From Colimorpha sp045597845 (GTDB taxonomy: Bacteria; Bacteroidota; Bacteroidia; Bacteroidales; P3), in contig JAZLKZ010000025.1 of assembly GCA_045597845.1 (NCBI GenBank), forward strand, positions 1 to 9,265: DNA of 9,265 nucleotides. Reading direction: 5' to 3'. Each line of letters starts with the position of its first letter. Within the stretch, counting starts at the first letter, position 1. The translations under genes and the position numbers were made by a program. The notes below the pieces were generated by a model. That model saw only the letters and a list, made by a program, of their open reading frames with translations, ran no database searches and was not told the origin of the DNA. Shown here piece by piece: positions 6,057-9,265 of the stretch.

Positions 6057-7402
6057 TACAATAATGGAACCATATATATCGGGAGAAACTGATATCCGCT
6101 ATCTTCTTTATAGTCAAGACAATGCACGATATACGGGATATGGACCTGCCCCGGAAACTTCTTTCTAAACTTCTCTATCGATGAGAACGTATAGCTCTTC
6201 CCGGATTTCACCTCCACAGGACAGATGTTATGGGCATTGGTGAGCGTCGGCTTCTCCACAAGGAAGTCTATTTCCATACGGTCTTCGGCCACCTCAGAAT
6301 TCTTGCTATAGAAATAGAGCGAATGTCCGCTTGCCACTAGCATCTGGGCAACGACATTCTCCACCAACATGCCTTCGTTGATTTCCAGTTTGTCCAACAT
6401 GAGCTTTTGATACAACTCCTCGCCCTGAATCAGTTTTTCGTCAAAAGCATGCGAAATCAGCAGTCCCGTATCCCCCATATAGCACTTGAAGACAAGGTCG
6501 TCGCGCTTGAGCCTCATCCCCACCTGGGGTTCGGTCACATTGTAACACGTGTTGACCAATCTTGCGTCTTTCAGCCAAAGGAACGATGATTCGTAGCTTC
6601 TATAACGGGCGCCCTTCTCTATGTCGGCAAGCCTAAACCGCTTTTCGTGCCTCTGCAATTCCCCTGGTATCTGATCCCACACGGCCTTCACCTTCTCGGT
6701 ATAGCCCTTCACATGCTTATCGATACTCTTGCGGTAAAGTGACAGAATGTCGCGTTTCACGACATCCACCTTCTGGAAGTTTTTCGTCTCCACAAACTTG
6801 GCAACCGCCTGAGGCATGCCGCCCACAATCAGATATTGGCGAAACAGCGTCATCACCTTGCGGTGCATGGGGCCCATAGGCATCTTCTTTTCAAAGCACT
6901 GTTTTACGAACGGCCACGTCATCTCATCGCCGAGAGCCCAGAGGAACTCTTCAAAATCCATGGGGTTCATCTGCAGCGGACGCTCCTCCGACGGAATCAG
7001 GATATCCTGCGTATTCTCATTGATGCTTACTAGCGAACCCGTCTCAATGTAGTCGTATCGGTGATCAGCAACAAGGTGTTTGATGGCCTGCCTCGCCATC
7101 GGGTATTTCTGAACTTCATCGAATATAATCAACGACTCCCTCTCATAGAGCTGCACACCTGCAACATTCTGTAAAAACATCAAAAAAGTGTCCGTCTCGT
7201 TCAGATATTCGTCAAAGACAGCCTTCATCGATTTGCTGATATGGGCAAAGTCGACAAGAATATACGACTTATATTCCCTCTTTGCAAACTCCTGAACGAT
7301 ATAGCTCTTCCCCACACGGCGAGAGCCTTCAATCAGAAGTGCCACAGCGCCTTGCTCTTCGTTTTTCCACTTTATGAGGTCGTCGTAAATCTTTCTTTTC
7401 AT
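6056..7402 (-). CDS. AAA_14 / DUF4143 ATPase
   Basis: This 448-residue ATPase belongs to the AAA_14-DUF4143 group abundant in Bacteroidetes; its cellular role is not well defined. The N-terminal domain shows Walker A GSRRVGKS (26-33), Walker B LIIFDE (91-96) followed by VQKYP, and a sensor-like ETGSLVS. The C-terminal DUF4143 region carries a PD-(D/E)XK nuclease-like signature: EIDFLV (377-382) and CPVEVKSG (394-401). I chose the ATG at 7402 (MKRKIYDD); a TTG two codons upstream is also in frame but is less likely. The -7 element TACCTTTG lies about 28 bases upstream. Its stop overlaps the response-regulator start by one base, so it is the first gene of the operon with the two-component system. 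Such ATPases are often found as accessory or mobile genes, and it may have inserted between the transporter remnant and the regulator. Confidence 0.9.
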   Translation of the reverse strand: MKRKIYDDLIKWKNEEQGAVALLIEGSRRVGKSYIVQEFAKREYKSYILVDFAHISKSMKAVFDEYLNETDTFLMFLQNVAGVQLYERESLIIFDEVQKYPMARQAIKHLVADHRYDYIETGSLVSINENTQDILIPSEERPLQMNPMDFEEFLWALGDEMTWPFVKQCFEKKMPMGPMHRKVMTLFRQYLIVGGMPQAVAKFVETKNFQKVDVVKRDILSLYRKSIDKHVKGYTEKVKAVWDQIPGELQRHEKRFRLADIEKGARYRSYESSFLWLKDARLVNTCYNVTEPQVGMRLKRDDLVFKCYMGDTGLLISHAFDEKLIQGEELYQKLMLDKLEINEGMLVENVVAQMLVASGHSLYFYSKNSEVAEDRMEIDFLVEKPTLTNAHNICPVEVKSGKSYTFSSIEKFRKKFPGQVHIPYIVHCLDYKEDSGYQFLPIYMVPLL

Positions 7403-7429
7403 GTCCAAAATTTATTAATTTTCAGAATG

Positions 7430-7437
7430 CAAAGGTA
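7430..7437 (-). promoter_or_regulatory. Bacteroidetes -7 promoter element of the ATPase operon
   Basis: Read on the minus strand the bases are TACCTTTG followed by cat, an exact TAnnTTTG match, 28 bases before the ATG at 7402. It is the only recognisable promoter for the ATPase, response regulator and kinase genes. No convincing -33 element is seen. A short inverted repeat, TTCTG/CAGAA at 7446-7460 with a 5-base spacer, covers roughly the -33 position and could be an operator, but it is too short to call on its own. Confidence 0.7.
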
Positions 7438-7478
7438 CGATTTATTTCTGAATTACAGAATATTATTTTAGTCAACAT

Positions 7479-7577
7479 GCACTAAATGGAGAAATCTTTC
7501 ACCACAATATTGCACCAAATTGAGAAATTTTGCACCGCAATCCCGCACCAAACGGAGATTTTTGAGCATCCTAAATA
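7479..7577. repeat. Three 33-bp tandem repeats upstream of the ATPase
   Basis: Units start at 7479, 7512 and 7545, exactly 33 bp apart. The conserved left half reads gcaCYAAAyNGAGAaat in each unit; units 1 and 2 agree at 25 of 33 positions and unit 3 keeps only the first ~18 bases well. Read on the minus strand the core is a TTCTC...TTTGGTGC motif. They lie between the transporter-operon terminator and the ATPase promoter. They could be iteron-like binding sites for a regulator, or the footprint of the element that carried the ATPase gene in. Confidence 0.6.
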
Positions 7578-7579
7578 GT

Positions 7580-7620
7580 AAAAACAATCTCCGCTTCGGT
7601 GTTGGCGGAAGCGGAGATTG
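7580..7620 (-). terminator. Intrinsic terminator of the ABC-permease remnant
   Basis: Bases 7585-7597 and 7608-7620 form a perfect 13-bp G/C-containing stem around a 10-base loop. On the minus strand the stem is followed at once by TTTTT (7584-7580), a standard Rho-independent terminator. It starts 8 bases after the permease stop at 7629, so it ended the original transporter operon. It also separates that operon from the ATPase-regulator-kinase operon. Confidence 0.88.
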
Positions 7621-7628
7621 GGGATTGG

Positions 7629-7871
7629 TTATTCTGATTTGATCGACTCCACTGGATTCTTGGTATCAGCACTGAGGCTGCGGGCCACGACAAGGGCCGT
7701 CGTCGTCGCAAGCACAACAATCATGGCTACCTCGAACACCCACAGATGTATCGACGTATGGTAGGCAAAGTTGCTGAGATACCTTTGCGTAACAAGATAG
7801 CTGACTGGTGCCGCTATCACAAAACATATCAGCACGATGGCGGCATACTTTGCTGAGGTTAGATACTTTGA
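7629..7871 (-). pseudogene. C-terminal remnant of an FtsX/MacB-type ABC permease
   Basis: About 80 codons of open frame, bounded upstream by a TGA at 7872-7874, encode the end of an FtsX-family permease. The visible family features are a hydrophobic helix with VLICFVIAAPVSYLVTQRYL, the following LSNFAYHTSIHLWVF (compare the usual WLxxFAYRixixxWxF), a last membrane helix and the terminal NPVESIKSE (usual NPVxxLRxE). A full permease of this family is 380-800 residues, so at least four fifths are absent. There is no plausible start codon; a GTG at 7835 is internal to a membrane helix. It ends next to a strong terminator. Immediately upstream, in a different frame, is what looks like the start of an ABC ATPase, pointing to an internal deletion spanning both genes. 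Confidence 0.78.
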
Positions 7872-7875
7872 TCAT
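7846..7875 (-). pseudogene. First ten codons of an ABC-transporter ATPase gene
   Basis: The ATG at 7875 begins MIKVSNLSKV, which is the standard opening of MacB/LolD-type ABC ATPases in Bacteroidetes (MIKxxNLSKVF or Y). After this the frame becomes Cys/Arg-rich nonsense while the permease sequence runs in another frame, so the join is near 7846-7850. It lies about 66 bases downstream of the predicted start of the sigma-54 promoter, as expected for the first gene of its operon. Ten codons could match by chance; the promoter on one side and the permease tail on the other are what make it credible. Confidence 0.5.
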
Positions 7876-7951
7876 GATATTCTATAGTTTTTTAAGCATG
7901 TATTGAGGCACCAAAGAAGTGCAATGTGATAATATCTACAACCTATTATAC

Positions 7952-7968
7952 ATCAAGAATCGTGCCAA
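7952..7968 (-). promoter_or_regulatory. Sigma-54 (-24/-12) promoter of the lost transporter operon
   Basis: On the minus strand the bases are TTGGCACGATTCTTGAT. Against the sigma-54 consensus YTGGCACGrNNNTTGCW this matches every fixed position except one (TTGA for TTGC), and the spacing of 12 from the first G of GG to the G of the -12 element is exact. The transcription start would be near 7941. It faces the ABC ATPase/permease remnant, and an NtrC-family activator is encoded about 2 kb downstream on the same strand. Confidence 0.68.
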
Positions 7969-8020
7969 AGTATAAATTAGGCTGGTATTCAAAGTTATAC
8001 CCAAAATGAGATTCATAAAA

Positions 8021-8062
8021 ACTGTAAGATTTCTTTACACCCACTGTAAAGATTCTTTGCAC
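8021..8062. promoter_or_regulatory. Two tandem palindromes, candidate NtrC-type enhancer sites
   Basis: Two 20-base direct repeats, 8021-8040 and 8043-8062, agree at 16 of 20 positions with a 22-bp period (about two helical turns). Each is itself a palindrome: TGTAA/TTACA in the first, and TGTAAAG-att-CTTTGCA with one mismatched pair in the second. Their centres lie about 90 and 112 bases upstream of the predicted start of the sigma-54 promoter, the usual place for paired binding sites of an NtrC-family dimer. Binding by the regulator at 4725-6056 is inference. Confidence 0.5.
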
Positions 8063-8481
8063 TATTGGCAAGCTGAAGACGAGGCAGAAGAAAGTGGAAT
8101 CGGGCTACATCGCCGATTCTAAGTTGCAAAAAGAAGAGAAAGGAACTTGGGAAGAAGGGCAAATTATTGCTTTCTCGACAAGCCCCTGAAAAACCTTGTT
8201 AGTACCAGACCTAAGGAACCCAAGAGGATTGCCAATACGAAAAACCGCAACGAGAAGTGACTAAAGACCTTTCCTGTGGTGTGGATAGTTGAGGTTGCTT
8301 GCACCTCTTGGGCAATAGTTCTGGAGGGCGGCGAGGTTGCGATGGGTGGCGGATTGGCGGTCGCGGAGGGTGGTGATGCGGGTGGTGTCGCCGAGGGCGT
8401 TGGTCTGGATGGTGATGGTGGTAGTCTCTCTGAAAAACTAAATCAAATTCGAGATTTGAATTGTTTTTGATATTTGCTGAT
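8063..8481. other. Decayed or non-coding stretch
   Basis: No complete gene is convincing here. A plus-strand frame is open from 8028 to 8189 (about 53 codons, Lys/Glu-rich, containing TWEEGQIIAFSTSP) but has no start codon; a neighbouring frame continues as KPLKNLVSTRPKEP to 8257, as if a frameshift had split one old gene that I do not recognise. A minus-strand frame, 8437-8261, reads FFRETTTITIQTNALGDTTR and further Thr/Arg-rich residues before a stop. It has no start codon and is markedly GC-rich compared with the surrounding bases, so it could be the tail of another lost gene. I find no RNA gene. Confidence 0.4.
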
Positions 8482-8868
8482 ATGAATGAGGAACAACGAT
8501 TAATCGGTTGTAGGAATTTTACGATAAGGCCTGTTGCGATTATTGTTGGAGTGTGCCGGATAGTCGAACTCGTTCATGTCGATGGGGAGACTGTTATCGC
8601 TACAATTACAGCCAAACAGACGGATTCTCCATTGTCTTTCTTCAAACGATTGGAGGCAATATATTTCGAGACAAATGTATGGTGCAAATGGAATGGCGAT
8701 AATGATATGTTGATGGAACTTAAGAGTCAAATATATGGTTCGCCTATGGAGGAGATTGCAGAATGTGATTGGGAGAGGTGGAAGATATTACACCCAGAAA
8801 TGAGGAAGTTCGGATTAAGTGATAGTTGTCTTCGGTTCAAGAATTGCTGCATCAAAAACAAAGAATAA
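8482..8868 (+). CDS. Hypothetical protein, no recognised family
   Basis: This 128-residue protein starts at the ATG at 8482 (MNEEQRLIGC); the frame is open a few codons further upstream only through a TTG. The first half looks like a small beta-rich fold (FTIRPVAIIVGVCRIVELVHVDG..VIATITAK), and the second half is helical with several Trp and Cys residues (NVWCKWNGDND, CDWERWKILHPEM, SCLRFKNCC). No signal peptide, membrane helix or catalytic motif is visible. Codon use is AT-richer than in the regulator genes. The stop codon lies at the base of a strong terminator, which supports a genuine, separately transcribed gene. No clear promoter was found. It stands alone between decayed sequence and a converging DUF4248 gene, typical of an accessory gene. 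Confidence 0.7.
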   Translation: MNEEQRLIGCRNFTIRPVAIIVGVCRIVELVHVDGETVIATITAKQTDSPLSFFKRLEAIYFETNVWCKWNGDNDMLMELKSQIYGSPMEEIAECDWERWKILHPEMRKFGLSDSCLRFKNCCIKNKE

Positions 8869-8897
8869 AGGGCGAGGCCGGGGGCTCGCCCTTTTGT
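8867..8897 (+). terminator. Bidirectional terminator between converging genes
   Basis: AAAGGGCGAG (8867-8876) pairs perfectly with CTCGCCCTTT (8885-8894) around an 8-base loop. On the plus strand it is followed by ttttgtttttt, and the stop codon of the 8482-8868 gene enters the stem. On the minus strand the stem ends in TTT and is followed by attctttg, so it could also end the DUF4248 transcript, which lies 50 bases away through a T-rich plus-strand spacer. Confidence 0.88.
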
Positions 8898-8944
8898 TTT
8901 TTGGGGTTGTGTTTTTTATTTTTTAGGGTTTTTAGGGGGATGGC

Positions 8945-9151
8945 TTAGGGGTGGCCGAGGTGGGTGTAGATGATTTGGAGCTGGCGGGGGGAGAGGAGTT
9001 TGCGGGTGCGGGTGTAGCCGGCGGATTGGAGTTCGGCCATAAGGGGTTTGTTGCTGTGGATCTCGCGGGCGAGGAGCTTGCTGGCCGTGGCTTTGCTACA
9101 GTCGGGGAAATAGGCCATAGCTAGGTCCTGTTTGAAGATAAAACCTGACAT
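8945..9151 (-). CDS. DUF4248 protein
   Basis: This 68-residue protein fits the DUF4248 family: an opening with a short beta/alpha segment (FIFKQDLAMAYFPD), a central helical stretch containing KATASKLLAREI, and the ending LLSPRQLQIIYTHLGHP, matching the family's SPxQ(V/L)xxIxxxLG C-terminus. The arrangement suggests a small helix-turn-helix-like fold (an Ala/Ser-rich helix followed by a recognition-like helix), but DNA binding is not established. In Bacteroidetes such genes commonly occur in accessory clusters with VapE/DUF3987 proteins, HU-like proteins and amidases; none of those is visible inside this window, and they would be expected beyond its right edge. The ATG at 9151 is the first of the frame. 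Confidence 0.8.
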   Translation of the reverse strand: MSGFIFKQDLAMAYFPDCSKATASKLLAREIHSNKPLMAELQSAGYTRTRKLLSPRQLQIIYTHLGHP

Positions 9152-9152
9152 A

Positions 9153-9218
9153 AATTTGAAATTATTTGATGAAACATTAGGCCCGAAGGCCGAGAATTAT
9201 CAGTTGGAATTTCAAATT
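9153..9218. promoter_or_regulatory. 11-bp inverted repeat in the DUF4248 leader
   Basis: AATTTGAAATT (9153-9163) and AATTTCAAATT (9208-9218) are perfect reverse complements 44 bases apart. Between them sits a small GGCC-cgaa-GGCC hairpin (9180-9191). The near arm begins just upstream of the DUF4248 ATG. The arrangement could be a pair of protein-binding sites or an RNA structure hiding the start codon. No TAnnTTTG promoter is visible in the remaining bases to the window edge. Confidence 0.4.
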
Positions 9219-9265
9219 ATGCGAGAGGGAGGGATATTAGAGGGGCTAAGATGGTTGCTAGGAGG

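Noticed and set aside
5304..6092. Long plus-strand open frame of 262 codons
   Set aside because: It is antisense to the response regulator, whose receiver, Walker and Fis motifs are unmistakable.
7490..7500. A third binding site of the NtrC-type regulator, sharing the 9-mer AAGATTTCT with 8026-8034
   Set aside because: Only one half resembles the palindromes and it belongs to the 33-bp repeat; a 9-base match between A/T-rich stretches is expected by chance.
7479..7577. CRISPR array
   Set aside because: Only three diverged units in direct tandem with no unique spacers, and no cas genes in the window.
8276..8470. Plus-strand open frame of 64 codons, Gly/Val-rich
   Set aside because: Low-complexity translation of the GC-rich patch; the opposite frame looks more protein-like.
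8469..8476. GATATTTG as a promoter for the 8482 gene
   Set aside because: It matches TAnnTTTG at 7 of 8 positions but ends only 5 bases before the ATG, leaving no room for a transcript leader.

Overview
The window looks like a chromosomal segment of a Bacteroidales bacterium, most likely Prevotellaceae or a close relative. The evidence is: Bacteroidetes-type -7 promoter elements (TAnnTTTG) at two genes; an ECF sigma / one-TM anti-sigma-like / lipoprotein operon; an NtrC-family regulator of the Bacteroidetes type (GAFTDA loop); a DUF4143 ATPase; and a DUF4248 protein, a family essentially confined to this phylum. This placement is inference from gene content, not from a database search.

Layout. 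1-243 holds no gene I can support. 244-1218 is a self-contained plus-strand toxin-antitoxin cassette: a RelE/HigB-like protein, then an XRE antitoxin overlapping by ATGA, with its own promoter, an 8-bp inverted-repeat operator and a terminator. It is bracketed on both sides by three-unit arrays of a 9-bp G-rich repeat. The right array abuts the broken 3' end of a minus-strand operon (3704 down to 1042): ECF sigma factor, anti-sigma-like membrane protein, lipoprotein, and a secreted thioredoxin-like protein. That last gene is cut off within the beta strand that precedes the CxxC active site, so the cassette or an accompanying deletion appears to have removed its redox centre.

7402 down to 3847 is a tightly coupled minus-strand operon of three genes joined by 1-nt stop/start overlaps: an AAA_14/DUF4143 ATPase, a sigma-54-dependent response regulator and a histidine kinase without a sensor domain. 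A TACCTTTG promoter and three 33-bp tandem repeats lie upstream.

7580-8062 seems to be the skeleton of the target operon of this two-component system. In minus-strand order it holds two 22-bp-spaced palindromes (candidate enhancer sites), a near-consensus -24/-12 sigma-54 promoter, the first ten codons of an ABC-transporter ATPase, the last ~80 codons of an FtsX/MacB-type permease, and a strong terminator. Everything between the ATPase start and the permease end is missing, and the two remnants are out of frame with each other. The regulator, promoter and terminator have therefore outlived the transporter. This is the most interesting structure in the window.

8063-8481 is non-coding or decayed sequence. 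It is followed by an orphan plus-strand gene (8482-8868) with a bidirectional terminator shared with a converging DUF4248 gene (9151-8945), whose leader holds an 11-bp inverted repeat. Several genes here are truncated or accessory, which suggests a region of repeated small insertions and deletions.
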